Below are positions 49,660 through 59,939 of a DNA stretch of 64,000 bases, piece by piece. The notes beneath the pieces were generated by a model. That model saw only the letters and a list, made by a program, of their open reading frames with translations, made no database searches and was not told the DNA's origin. The position numbers and the translations under genes are program-made. How positions within the stretch are numbered: the first letter of the stretch is position 1; each line of letters starts with the position of its first letter. This DNA comes from UBA2991 sp965221735 (GTDB lineage Bacteria; Chloroflexota; Dehalococcoidia; Tepidiformales; Tepidiformaceae): positions 744,001 to 808,000 of the forward strand of contig OZ244910.1 in the NCBI GenBank assembly GCA_965221735.1. Direction: 5' to 3'.

Positions 49660-50299
49660 AGCGATTCCGCGGGCACTCCGTCCCCATCCCGGCGTCGCGG
49701 CGCTCTGGTGCGTCGTGCTGGCTGCCGCCGTGGCCCTCGCCATCTTCGCCGCTCTCAACGACCGCCTCCCCGGCGACCTCTCCGCTACCCGCACCGTCCA
49801 GGGCTGGCCCTTCCCCGGCGAGCCCTTCGCCGACATCCTCCGCTTCCTTAGCGGCACCGAGTTCATCGTGACCATCGGCGCTGTCCTTGCGGTAGCTGCC
49901 TGGCTTGCGGGACGCCGCCGCCTCGCTGTTGTGCTTGCAGCCGGCCTCGCCGTGATGGTCCTGCTGCAGTTCGGCGTGAAGGAGATCGTCGACCGGCCTC
50001 GTCCGTCGCCCGACCTGGTCGATCTGCGCGCCGGGTTCACCAGCCCCAGCTTCCCTTCCGGCCACACCATGAGCCCGACCTTCCTCTACGGCTTCCTCGC
50101 CGCTGCCGCCTTTGCCTTCCCCTTCACCGCAGGAGTCCGGGCCGCGGTTACGGGAGTCGCTGTCGCCTTCCTGGCGCTCGGTGGGCTCGCCAACGTATGG
50201 CTCGGCGTTCACTGGACCAGCGATGTCGTGGGCGGCTACCTCTGGGCGGCAGCCATCCTCGTCCCCACTGCCTGGATCGCCTTCCGCAACCGTCTGTAA
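49646..50299 (+). CDS. PAP2-family membrane phosphatase with atypical motif
   Basis: 217 residues from GTG 49646 (a later start is possible). About six membrane helices. Phosphatase motifs: K112-x6-R119-P120, PSGH (137-140), and H189-x3-D193. The Arg that normally starts the third motif (SRxxxxxHxxxD) is Asn183 here. This residue binds phosphate in PAP2 enzymes, so activity may be altered. The family dephosphorylates lipid phosphates such as undecaprenyl diphosphate. The only gene here ending in TAA. Confidence 0.85.
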   Translation: MPSARAIPRALRPHPGVAALWCVVLAAAVALAIFAALNDRLPGDLSATRTVQGWPFPGEPFADILRFLSGTEFIVTIGAVLAVAAWLAGRRRLAVVLAAGLAVMVLLQFGVKEIVDRPRPSPDLVDLRAGFTSPSFPSGHTMSPTFLYGFLAAAAFAFPFTAGVRAAVTGVAVAFLALGGLANVWLGVHWTSDVVGGYLWAAAILVPTAWIAFRNRL

Positions 50300-50311
50300 T
50301 CCTCCCTCGCG

Positions 50312-50317
50312 TACACT
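50312..50317 (+). promoter_or_regulatory. -10-like box of antiporter gene
   Basis: TACACT ends 8 bases before the GTG at 50326; no Shine-Dalgarno intervenes. Confidence 0.35.
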
Positions 50318-50325
50318 CCGCATTC

Positions 50326-52185
50326 GTGGAGATTGATGTCGCCCTCAGGGCGGCTGCCGCCATCGCCGGAGCCGCTGCGCTCGGTCAGATCATCTCCCGC
50401 CGCTTCCCCATCCCCTTGCCCCTCTTCCTGCTCGCCGCGGGCCTCCTGCTCGGCCGCGACGGCCTGAACATCGTCCGCTCGCACGAGCTCGAGGATCTCA
50501 TCCGCATCGTCGTCGTCCTCGCCGTTGCCCTCATTGTCTTCGAGGGAGGCACGGCGCTTCGCCTTGCCTCCCTCCGCACCCTCGCGCCCGTCGTCCGCAA
50601 CATCATCGTGCTCGGGCTCCTCGTGACCCCTACGGTCGGCGCCTTCGCCGCCTGGGTCTTCCTCGATTTCGACTGGCGCATGGCCTTCCTCTTCGGCGCC
50701 CTCGTAAGCGTCACCGGACCGAGCGTGCTCACCCCCCTCCTGCGCTCCATCCGCGTCGACGACCGCCTCCGCGACATCCTTGCCAGCGAGGGCGTCATCA
50801 TCGACCCGTTCGGCGCTCTCCTCACGCTGTTCCTCCTCGAGATCGTCCTCGCCGAGACGCTCCACGTTGCCGGTCCCACCTGGTGGGTGATCGAGCGCCT
50901 GCTCATCGGGTTGGCGGTGGGTGCGGGAGGCGCGTTCCTCGTCTGGCTCCTGTCGCGCACCGTGAAGCGGCTCGGTGGCCGCGAGATGGCCCTGTTCGTG
51001 ATCGGCGCCGCCGTTGCCGCCTTCGCCGTGGCCGAGTCGCTCGCCCACGAGTCAGGGCTGGTGGCGATGGTCCTGATGGCCATCGCCATCGGGAACCTTC
51101 GCCTCCCCCAGCGCGAGCGCGTCGATGACCTGCAGGAGTCGGTCACGGTCTGGCTCATCGCCAGCGTCTACGTACTCCTCGCCGCCGGCATCAGCATTGA
51201 CGACCTCACCGGCCTCTGGCCCGAGGGACTCATCGTCGTCGCCATCCTCGCCCTGGTCGGACGCCCGCTCCTCATCGTGCTTGCCAGCATCCGCTCGGGC
51301 CTCAACTGGCGCGAGCAGGCTTTCCTCTCCGCGGTCGCTCCCCGTGGCGTTGTTGCCGCCTCCCTCGCCGGGGTCGTCGCCGTCGAGGCGAGCTCCCTCG
51401 CCGGCAGCGACGCGTCCCGCCTTGTCGCCATGGTCTTCGTCGTCATCCTTCTCACCATCGGAATACAATCCGCCTATGCGGGAACCCTCGCGCGCCTCCT
51501 CCGGGTCCAGCCAATGACCACCGTCGTCGCCGGCGCGGGCGAGGTCGGGAGGCGTGTCGCGACCCTGATCGCGGGTTCGGGCGAGCCCGTCCTCGTCGTC
51601 GAGACCGACGAGGACGCGGTCATGCAGGCACGCGAGGAGGGCCTCGAGGTCCTCATCGGCGACATCTCCGACACGGCTGTCCTGGAGAAAGTCCGCCTCA
51701 ACGAGGCGAAGGCCCTCCTGCTCGCCACCCCCGATGACGCCCGCAACCTGCTGGCCGCCCAGCTCGCCCGTTCGAAGTTCAATTGCGAATCCGTTTTCGT
51801 GCGCGTGAACGACGTCGCCAACCTTGAGGCCTTCCAGAAGCTCGGTGTCGTGCCCGTGAGCCAGTCCGAGGCGGTCGCGTCCGAGCTCGCCCGCATGGTC
51901 GCCGGCCCGATGTTCCAGGACGTGCTCGCCCAGGTTGCCGAGGACGTCACGGTCGCCCGCGTGGTCGTCACGTCTGCCTCCGCGCAGCGCGAGATTCAGG
52001 CCATACCGGAGCTTCGCGGGACCCTTGTCGTGCTCGTCACGCGCGGGGGTGACTCCGTCATCCCCAACGGGCGCACCGAGTTGCGCCTCGGCGACATCGT
52101 CACCATCTTTGGCAGCCTCCAGGATCTCGCCGCCGCCCGCGGGGGCCTGTCCGTCGTCCCCGAGCCCGAGCCGATCATCTCGTAG
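50326..52185 (+). CDS. CPA1-type cation/proton antiporter with C-terminal RCK (TrkA) domains
   Basis: 619 residues, GTG start. Residues 1-390 carry about 12 membrane helices of the Na+/H+ exchanger fold (LIVFEGGTALRLASLR, ALVSVTGPSVLTPLLR, EGVIIDPFGALL with the ion-binding Asp, SAVAPRGVVAASLA). From residue 397 a TrkA-N domain with NAD-type loop VVAGAGEVGRR, then an acidic strand end (VVETDEDAV); TrkA-C at about 535-610. The RCK part likely gates transport by nucleotide or ligand binding. Mediates K+/H+ or Na+/H+ exchange for pH and ion balance. Confidence 0.93.
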   Translation: MEIDVALRAAAAIAGAAALGQIISRRFPIPLPLFLLAAGLLLGRDGLNIVRSHELEDLIRIVVVLAVALIVFEGGTALRLASLRTLAPVVRNIIVLGLLVTPTVGAFAAWVFLDFDWRMAFLFGALVSVTGPSVLTPLLRSIRVDDRLRDILASEGVIIDPFGALLTLFLLEIVLAETLHVAGPTWWVIERLLIGLAVGAGGAFLVWLLSRTVKRLGGREMALFVIGAAVAAFAVAESLAHESGLVAMVLMAIAIGNLRLPQRERVDDLQESVTVWLIASVYVLLAAGISIDDLTGLWPEGLIVVAILALVGRPLLIVLASIRSGLNWREQAFLSAVAPRGVVAASLAGVVAVEASSLAGSDASRLVAMVFVVILLTIGIQSAYAGTLARLLRVQPMTTVVAGAGEVGRRVATLIAGSGEPVLVVETDEDAVMQAREEGLEVLIGDISDTAVLEKVRLNEAKALLLATPDDARNLLAAQLARSKFNCESVFVRVNDVANLEAFQKLGVVPVSQSEAVASELARMVAGPMFQDVLAQVAEDVTVARVVVTSASAQREIQAIPELRGTLVVLVTRGGDSVIPNGRTELRLGDIVTIFGSLQDLAAARGGLSVVPEPEPIIS

Positions 52186-52217
52186 CAGCGCCCGCCGGAA
52201 GTCGCTACGATCGAATC

Positions 52218-52568
52218 GTGAGGTTCCTGCTCCTGCTGCTGCTTCCTGGCCTTGTGGCCCTGACAGGACTCGTGCTGCGTACCTGGATCGCGATGCGCAT
52301 GGCCGAGCGCAACCGCGTCGTTGACGCCACCGTCACGGATGTCCGCTCCTCCCCCGCCGACCCCGGGGAAGGGACCTCCCGCCCTCGGGGTCGCTTGCGT
52401 CGCGAGCCCCCTCCCTGTGGCCGCCACAACCTGCACCTGCTCTTCCGGCTCGTCGGTGGTGAGGACAGTTGCCGTCACTGCGCCGCCATCGAGCGCGCCC
52501 GCTACGAGGCCGATGCCGCCGCCGCCGTCGATGCCGCCGAGCAGGCCCTGCGCAACGACCGTTCCTAG
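52218..52568 (+). CDS. Small membrane-anchored protein of unknown function
   Basis: 116 residues from GTG 52218; TACGAT at 52206-52211 ends 6 bases before the start. One N-terminal hydrophobic helix (LLLLLLPGLVALTGLVL) followed by a basic, Arg/Pro-rich stretch and then CGRHNLHLLF..GGEDSCRHCAAIERARYE: Cys and His residues that could bind a metal in pairs (C67..H70 and C84..C87 region), ending in an Ala-rich helix. No family recognised. Convergent with the cysteine desulfurase gene, 4 bases apart. Confidence 0.6.
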   Translation: MRFLLLLLLPGLVALTGLVLRTWIAMRMAERNRVVDATVTDVRSSPADPGEGTSRPRGRLRREPPPCGRHNLHLLFRLVGGEDSCRHCAAIERARYEADAAAAVDAAEQALRNDRS

Positions 52569-52572
52569 AGTC

Positions 52573-53748
52573 CTAGCGCGCAGCCACCGCCGACAGCCGC
52601 GCCCGCTCCACCTCCCCCGGTAGCGCCTCCAGGACGGTGTCGATGTCCGGCTGCGTGGTGCCCTCTCCCAGGCTGAAACGCACGCTCCCTGCTGCCCGCC
52701 GGATGGGCACGCCCATCGCCAGCAGCACGTGCGATGGCTCCCACATCGCGTTCGAGCAGGCGCTGCCGGTGCTCGCCGCGATTCCGCGTGCGTCCAGGCG
52801 CGCCACCAGGTCGTCCCCCTCGATGCCGTCAAACGAGATGTTCAGGTTGTTCGGCAGGCAGTTCTCCTGGCAACCGTTCGTCTCCGCGTCCGGAACCGCC
52901 GCCAGCACGCCCTCGCGCAGCCGTTCCCGCAGGCCCCGTACGCGCGCCGACCGCCCCGCGACGTTCGTGCTCGCAAGCTCCAGCGCCTTCGCCGTCCCCG
53001 CGATGCCGGCCACGTTCTCTGTGCCGGCGCGCTTTTGCATCTCCTGGCCGCCGCCCAGCAGGAGCGCGTGGAACGGCGTGGCCCGCCGCAGATACAGCAC
53101 CCCGCTTCCCTTCGGCCCCCCGAACTTGTGCGACGACAGGCTCAGCGCATCAACCCCCAGCGCCTGCACGTCCAGGGGGGTCCAGCCCGCCGTCTGCACG
53201 GCGTCGGTGTGCAGCATCACGCGGTGCCGCTGACGCACCGCGTACTCCCGCAGGATGCCCGCCAGCTCGGCGATCGGCTCGATCGTCCCCACCTCGTTGT
53301 TCGCCAGCATCACGCTCGCCAGCACCGTGTCGGGGCGAAGCGCCCGCTCGAACTCGGCCGGGCTGACGTGCCCGAACCCGTCACATCCGAGTGTCGTCAC
53401 CTCGAACCCGATCTCCTCGAGGAACTGGGCCGCGTGCAACCCCGCGTGGTGCTCGATCGCGGTCGTGACCACGTGTGAGCCCGCGCCCGCCCGCTGCATC
53501 GCGTAGGCGATGCCGACCATCGCCGTGTTGATTGCCTCGGTGCCCCCGCTTGTGAAGAGCACCTCGGAGTTCCTCGCGTTCAGGCAGCTCGCAACGGAAT
53601 CCCGTGCGTCATCCACTGCCTGCTGCGCGATCCGTCCCGCCTCGTAGTGGCCGCTCGGGTTGCCGAACCGCTCGCCGAGGAAGGGCAGCATCGCCTCGCG
53701 CGCCTCCGGTCGGAGGGGCGTCGTGGCGGCGTGATCGAGGTAGACCAT
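52573..53748 (-). CDS. Cysteine desulfurase (NifS/IscS-type, PLP-dependent)
   Basis: 391 residues from ATG 53748. Starts VYLDHAATTPLRPEA; FTSGGTEAIN (66-75) binds PLP phosphate, His100/101 stacks on the ring, Lys208 in SSHKFGGPKGSG forms the Schiff base and Cys331 in STGSACSN is the sulfur-carrying nucleophile on the flexible loop. Donates sulfur for Fe-S clusters, tRNA thiolation or molybdopterin. Stand-alone, not in an isc/suf cluster. A TAGGCT box ends 7 bases before its ATG with no Shine-Dalgarno. Confidence 0.94.
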   Translation of the reverse strand: MVYLDHAATTPLRPEAREAMLPFLGERFGNPSGHYEAGRIAQQAVDDARDSVASCLNARNSEVLFTSGGTEAINTAMVGIAYAMQRAGAGSHVVTTAIEHHAGLHAAQFLEEIGFEVTTLGCDGFGHVSPAEFERALRPDTVLASVMLANNEVGTIEPIAELAGILREYAVRQRHRVMLHTDAVQTAGWTPLDVQALGVDALSLSSHKFGGPKGSGVLYLRRATPFHALLLGGGQEMQKRAGTENVAGIAGTAKALELASTNVAGRSARVRGLRERLREGVLAAVPDAETNGCQENCLPNNLNISFDGIEGDDLVARLDARGIAASTGSACSNAMWEPSHVLLAMGVPIRRAAGSVRFSLGEGTTQPDIDTVLEALPGEVERARLSAVAAR

Positions 53749-53797
53749 CCGGTTCAGCCTAGCAGAGGCCCGCCTCCCGTTCGCCGGCGCGGGCGCG

Positions 53798-54373
53798 TCA
53801 GAACTCGTAGTAGAGCCCGAACTGCCCTGCCCCGATCGGCGCATCCGGCCCCGACGACGAGATTGCCACCACTCCCAGCACCAGCACCATGAACCCGAAT
53901 CCAACCAGGCACGAAACCACCACCTGCAACGGCTCCGCCCCGGTTGCCGCCTGCACCGCGTAGATCATCGCCACCAGCAGGAGGGCCAGCGGCATCAGCG
54001 CGAACACGGGGTACAGCACTGGCAGGAACATCCCCATCGAGAGCGCCAGTGGCGCCGCTGCGTAGCCCATCGTTCGCACGATCGCCAGCAGGTCCACCTG
54101 CACACGGAAGAACTGCACCATCAGCACGTAGATGAGGAGCGCCGCCGCCCCGTACATCGCCGCCAGGAACAGTGACCCCAGCAGGAACGAGTTGATGAAC
54201 GCATTGGGGGGCGTGTAGTTGGCGCCCTCCCAGTGGAGCCACGCGCCAAGGCCCGCGAGCAGGCAGGCCCCGCCCGCCACGATCAGCGCCGAACCGAGCT
54301 CCCGCTCGTCGTCGCGCACTTCCTCGAAGACCCCCGTATCGAGGAACACCATGCGCACGAGCCGCTCCAGCAC
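53798..54373 (-). CDS. YIP1-family integral membrane protein
   Basis: 191 residues from GTG 54373 (GGAAAGG just upstream). Short N-terminal amphipathic stretch (ERLVRMVFLDTGVFEEV), then five hydrophobic helices, the layout of bacterial YIP1 domain proteins. Function unknown. The frame stays open upstream to a TAG at about 54463 and encodes a plausible peptide (FLSSALQRAADRVTGIDPRPGK) but contains no ATG, GTG or TTG, so I keep the GTG. Confidence 0.8.
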   Translation of the reverse strand: MLERLVRMVFLDTGVFEEVRDDERELGSALIVAGGACLLAGLGAWLHWEGANYTPPNAFINSFLLGSLFLAAMYGAAALLIYVLMVQFFRVQVDLLAIVRTMGYAAAPLALSMGMFLPVLYPVFALMPLALLLVAMIYAVQAATGAEPLQVVVSCLVGFGFMVLVLGVVAISSSGPDAPIGAGQFGLYYEF

Positions 54374-54571
54374 GACCTTTCCGGGTCGCGGATCGATGCC
54401 GGTGACCCGGTCTGCTGCCCGCTGCAGGGCGCTGGAGAGGAAATTCAGGAACTTCAGGCGCTTCTACCCCCTCGCTCGCGCAGCCCCTCTCTGAAGCGAA
54501 CGCGAAGGATCGGTCGGGGGAAATATCCCCACCGGACGGCTTCGCACTCTAGCACAGGCCCTCCCTGCTGC
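54374..54571. other. Intergenic space between YIP1 and rsmG genes
   Basis: 198 bases. Holds the likely promoter of the YIP1 gene (minus strand). GGGGA and TCCCC, separated by AATA, form a small AT-centred hairpin near 54517-54530. I see no gene or RNA. Confidence 0.4.
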
Positions 54572-55276
54572 TCAGGATGCCGCGAGCGGGCGCTTGCGGG
54601 GCATGCCGGGCCGTCTCGGATACCGCGCCTGCGTCGCCCCCACTTTCCGGAAGAGCAGTACGCGCATCTGGCCCGCGATTTCCCCTCGCATCCCTTCCGT
54701 GCCCGCATGCTCGCAGTTGAGCGCCGCCAGGGCAGCCCCTGCCTCCGCGAGCTCCGCCTCCCCCTTCGATCCCTTCACCGCGGCGATCGTTCCGCCGGTC
54801 GCCGCCAGGGGAGCCGTGTACTCCAGCAGCTCCGGCAGGGGCGCGACCGCACGCGCGATCACGAGGTCCGCACGTTCCCGCAGCGTCCCCCGCCCGGTCT
54901 CCTCCGCCCGCTCCCCGTACACGCTCACGTTCCCCAGCCCCAGCGCCTCCGCCATCTCCCCCAGGAGGTCCGTCCGCTTGCGCCGCGCCTCCACCAGGTG
55001 GACCTCCACCTCCGGCGCGACGGCGGCGATCACGAGTCCGGGAAAGCCGCCTCCGCTCCCCACGTCCACCACCACCCCCGCCTCCGGAGAGCCCGACAGC
55101 CGGTACGCCTCGAGCGACTCCGCGTAGTGCCGCGCGACCGCCTCGTCGCCCTTCACGGTCGTCGTCTGGACGGGCGAATCCGCCAGCAACCGGGCGTGGC
55201 GACGCAGCAGCGGCAGCCAGCGCTCCGGCTCGGCCAGGTCGGGGAAGAGTTCAGGCAGGGATTCCCACGCTAGCAT
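54572..55276 (-). CDS. rsmG: 16S rRNA (guanine527-N7)-methyltransferase RsmG
   Basis: 234 residues from ATG 55276; upstream in-frame codons exist but are not needed. SAM-binding motif I VVVDVGSGGGFPGLVIA (about 68-84), then VEARRKRTDLLGEMA, RADLVIARAVAPL and the KGSKGEAEL segment typical of GidB/RsmG. Methylates N7 of G527 in 16S rRNA; loss gives low-level streptomycin resistance. Divergent from the greA-like gene over 67 bases. Confidence 0.93.
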   Translation of the reverse strand: MLAWESLPELFPDLAEPERWLPLLRRHARLLADSPVQTTTVKGDEAVARHYAESLEAYRLSGSPEAGVVVDVGSGGGFPGLVIAAVAPEVEVHLVEARRKRTDLLGEMAEALGLGNVSVYGERAEETGRGTLRERADLVIARAVAPLPELLEYTAPLAATGGTIAAVKGSKGEAELAEAGAALAALNCEHAGTEGMRGEIAGQMRVLLFRKVGATQARYPRRPGMPRKRPLAAS

Positions 55277-55331
55277 CGCGAAAAGCCCGGATTTAGGCGG
55301 GAATGCGCCGGTTCGTTGCGCATGTGCATGG

Positions 55332-55337
55332 TACGAT
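55332..55337 (+). promoter_or_regulatory. -10-like box of leaderless greA-like gene
   Basis: TACGAT ends 6 bases before the ATG at 55344; no good Shine-Dalgarno. Confidence 0.4.
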
Positions 55338-55343
55338 CCTCCC

Positions 55344-56162
55344 ATGAGTAATCAGCCGGGGGCCAGTGCCTCGATAACGCTAGGCGAGGCGCTTGAGGAA
55401 TACCTCGGAACGCTCTCGCCGGAAGCCCACAACAACGCTTCTCCATTCGTCCGTCGCTACGTCGAACACGCCGGCCATGAGACCACCGTCGCCGCCCTCA
55501 CGGGCGCCCGCGTCGAGTCCTACGCCGAGTCGCAGATTCAGATCTCGGACCCTGCCGCTCCCAAGCGGGTGGCCGCCCTCAAGGCCTGGTTCCAGTACCT
55601 GAAAAAGCGGAGCTACGTCGAGAAGAACTACGGCGTGCACATCCGCCTGCGCCGTTCCGCCGGTCGCGCCACCGTTGCCCACGCCGTCAACGAAGCGCCC
55701 ATCGAGATGACCGCCGAAGGCATCACCAACCTGCAGCAGGAGCTCGACAAGCTCGAAGACGAAGTGCCCGCCCTCGTGAAGGCCATCTCCCTCGCCCGCG
55801 AGGACAAGGACTTCCGCGAGAACGCGCCCCTCGAGGCCGCCCGCGAGGCGCTCGCCTTCAACGAGACCCGCCGCCGCGAGATCAATGCAACCCTGCGCCG
55901 CGCTGTCGCCGTCGGCGAGGGCAACTCCGCCGACGATCGCTCGACCATCGGTTCGACCGTCCAGGTCACGCGCCTCGATAACGAGCGCGACATCGAGTAC
56001 AAGCTCGTCAGCGCGCGCGAGGCCAACGCCGCCGACCAAAAGATCTCGGTCGAGTCCCCCGTCGGCAAGGAGCTCCTCGGCCGCCGCCCCGGCGACGAGG
56101 TCAGCGTCTCCGTGCCGTCCGGTGTCATCCAGTTCCGCGTAACCGGCGTCAGCAACGCCTGA
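55344..56162 (+). CDS. greA: GreA-type transcript cleavage factor with extra N-terminal recombinase-like helical domain
   Basis: 272 residues, against about 158 for ordinary GreA. Residues 120-272 are GreA: IEMTAEGITNLQQELDKLEDEVP, the coiled coil with acidic tip Asp156/Glu159 in DKDFRENAPLEAAREAL (equivalent to D41/E44 that coordinate Mg in RNA polymerase), a GSTVQVTRL strand and SPVGKELLGRRPGDEVSV. Residues 1-105 (LGEALEEYLGTL, FVRRYVEHAG, ALTGARVESYAE, RVAALKAWFQYLKKRSYVEKN) resemble the SAM-like core-binding domain of tyrosine recombinases. GreA rescues backtracked RNA polymerase; the added domain may bind DNA or the polymerase. Confidence 0.9.
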   Translation: MSNQPGASASITLGEALEEYLGTLSPEAHNNASPFVRRYVEHAGHETTVAALTGARVESYAESQIQISDPAAPKRVAALKAWFQYLKKRSYVEKNYGVHIRLRRSAGRATVAHAVNEAPIEMTAEGITNLQQELDKLEDEVPALVKAISLAREDKDFRENAPLEAAREALAFNETRRREINATLRRAVAVGEGNSADDRSTIGSTVQVTRLDNERDIEYKLVSAREANAADQKISVESPVGKELLGRRPGDEVSVSVPSGVIQFRVTGVSNA

Positions 56163-56184
56163 CACCCCGGCCCTCACCGAACTC

Positions 56185-56298
56185 CTAGCAGCAGTCGTCC
56201 TTGTAGCCACAGCGCCGGCAGACCGCCAGGCGCGATCCCTTGATGGCCGAGAGCGGCCCCAGGCACCGCGGACACGTCTGCAACGGGATGTTGGACAC
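56185..56298 (-). CDS. Small zinc-ribbon protein (37 aa)
   Basis: GTG 56298 preceded by GAGGGGAACC gives 37 residues: CPRC (about 9-12) and CRRCGY (about 28-33) form a four-Cys zinc ribbon, ending DDCC. The frame is open to 56388 (67 residues), but the upstream part is basic and unstructured and a TATACT -10-like box (minus strand, 56354-56349) lies within it. Divergent from katG. Function unknown; probably a tiny nucleic-acid- or protein-binding factor. Confidence 0.6.
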   Translation of the reverse strand: MSNIPLQTCPRCLGPLSAIKGSRLAVCRRCGYKDDCC

Positions 56299-56446
56299 GG
56301 TTCCCCTCGCGCAGCCCCGTCCCCGAGAACGGTCAGGCTGCTTGAGCGAGTATACATTTCCGCGCTTCTCCTCGGCGATGGGCGTCACATGCCCTGCCGG
56401 CGGCGCGAACCGCCCCTCGCCCTTCGCGGGATTGAGGGTTCAGGGC

Positions 56447-56452
56447 TACAAT
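56447..56452 (+). promoter_or_regulatory. -10 box of katG
   Basis: TACAAT, 64 bases before the chosen katG ATG. A TTCGCG 18 bases upstream is a poor -35. No Fur-like palindrome was seen. Confidence 0.4.
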
Positions 56453-56516
56453 GCGCTTCGCCTGTAACGGCCCCGCGATGCCGGGCCGTACCCAAGACTT
56501 TCACAGCGAGGGCAAC

Positions 56517-58649
<2,133 letters not shown>

Positions 58650-58673
58650 GGTCTGTCGGATTTCGCGAAAAGC

Positions 58674-58705
58674 CGGGAGGCGCACCATGCACGGTGCGCC
58701 TCCCG
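58674..58705 (+). terminator. Hairpin terminator after katG
   Basis: 13-bp perfect stem (58674-58686 with 58693-58705) and a 6-base loop, 24 bases beyond the katG stop. There is no T-run after it. Confidence 0.6.
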
Positions 58706-58744
58706 TGATCTGCCCGCAGCGCCCGCCTGCGTCACAATCGTTCC

Positions 58745-59083
58745 GTGCTTCGGGTTCTCCTCGCGACTGCCGCCGCCCTGGCCCTCGTGGCCTGCGCCGA
58801 CCCCGGCGTTCCAGCCCCGAGGGACGTCCCCCCCGACGCGCCCTTCGTTTCCCAGGACCGCCTCACCTTTTCCCCGAAAGAGCTGCAGGTGCGCGTGGGC
58901 GAGCGCATCTACTTCTGGAACGGTGAGACGGCCGTGCATAACCTCGTCTTCGACAAGTCGGCGCGCTCCCCCGACATGGAAGCCGGCGACATCTTCGTCT
59001 GGAGCTTCTCCACCCCCGGCGAGCACGTCGTCACCTGCGACTACCACCCGCAGATGCGACTGCGCGTGACGGTGTTGCCATAG
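58745..59083 (+). CDS. Cupredoxin-like lipoprotein (type 1 copper)
   Basis: 112 residues, GTG start; CACAAT (58734-58739) ends 5 bases before it. Signal peptide with lipobox LALVAC, Cys17 lipidated. A short beta-barrel with a complete blue-copper ligand set: His65 (AVHNLVF), Cys98, His101 and Met104 in VTCDYHPQM. Plastocyanin-like electron carrier on the outer face of the membrane. Partners not adjacent. Confidence 0.88.
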   Translation: MLRVLLATAAALALVACADPGVPAPRDVPPDAPFVSQDRLTFSPKELQVRVGERIYFWNGETAVHNLVFDKSARSPDMEAGDIFVWSFSTPGEHVVTCDYHPQMRLRVTVLP

Positions 59084-59138
59084 TCCCCACGCGCGTGCTC
59101 CCGTACGCTAGCGGCCAATCGCCGCGCGGAGGCCGAGC

Positions 59139-59933
59139 ATGCAATTCGAGGACATCCTCTGGGAAGTCGATGACGATGGGGTCGCCCATCTCACCCTCAA
59201 CAGGCCCGAGAAGCTGAACGCCATCAGCCTCGATACCCTGGCCGAGGTCGAGCAGGCCATCGCCATCGCCAACGACGATGACAACGTGCGCTGCATCCTG
59301 ATCACGGGAGCGGGCCGCGGTTTCAGCTCCGGCACCGACCTCACCGCCCGCGGTGGCACCCGCGGCGAGCGGCCCTTTCCGGGGCGAGCCGGCATCACCC
59401 GCAGCACGATGCTCTGGCCGGCCTACCTCTACAACTCAAACAAGCCCAGCGTCTGCGCCGTCAACGGCGTCTGCGTCGGCGCTGGCTTCTCCTTTGCCCT
59501 CGCCGCCGACATCCGCATCGCTTCCACCGAGGCGCGGTTCAGCGCCATCTTCGTGAAGCGCGCCATCGTCCCCGACTCGGGCGCGAGCTGGCTCCTGCCC
59601 CGCCGCGTCGGCATGGAGCACGCCCTCCGCATGATGTACACGGGCCGCATGGTCGGCGCCGAGGAGGCGAAGGAGATCGGCCTTGTCAGCGAGGTCGCGC
59701 CGCACGAGGAGCTCATGGACCGCGCAGGCGCCCTGGCCCGCGAGATCGCCCGAGGGCCCTCCGTCGCGGTCGAGGTCTCGAAGAAGCTCGTCCGCGAGAG
59801 CCTCCATCGTGGCATCGAGGAGCAGACCGAGATGGAGAATTTCTACCAGGGCTTCATGCAGCAGACCGAGGACGTGAAGGAGGGTCGCCTCGCCTTCGTC
59901 GAGAAGCGCGAGCCAAACTTCCAGGGCCGCTAG
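59139..59933 (+). CDS. Enoyl-CoA hydratase/isomerase family protein (PaaG-like)
   Basis: 264 residues, ATG 59139, GGAGG upstream. Crotonase fold: VRCILITGAGRGFSSGTDL and NGVCVGAGFSFALAADIRIAS oxyanion-hole loops. The active-site segment reads VPDSGASWLLPRRVG: Asp in the PDSG turn, with no Glu at the usual hydratase positions, as in PaaG/2,3-dehydroadipyl isomerases. Likely an enoyl-CoA or epoxyacyl-CoA isomerase. Stands alone, converging on the metal-receptor gene at 6 bases. Confidence 0.92.
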   Translation: MQFEDILWEVDDDGVAHLTLNRPEKLNAISLDTLAEVEQAIAIANDDDNVRCILITGAGRGFSSGTDLTARGGTRGERPFPGRAGITRSTMLWPAYLYNSNKPSVCAVNGVCVGAGFSFALAADIRIASTEARFSAIFVKRAIVPDSGASWLLPRRVGMEHALRMMYTGRMVGAEEAKEIGLVSEVAPHEELMDRAGALAREIARGPSVAVEVSKKLVRESLHRGIEEQTEMENFYQGFMQQTEDVKEGRLAFVEKREPNFQGR

Positions 59934-59939
59934 CGAGCC

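Noticed and set aside
55344..55660. Phage integrase fragment or mobile element
   Set aside because: Only the helical core-binding-like part is present, in frame with a complete GreA, with no catalytic domain, att sites or repeats.
56451..56516. Longer KatG start at 56451
   Set aside because: That ATG overlaps the TACAAT -10-like box and lacks a ribosome site; ATG 56517 has one.
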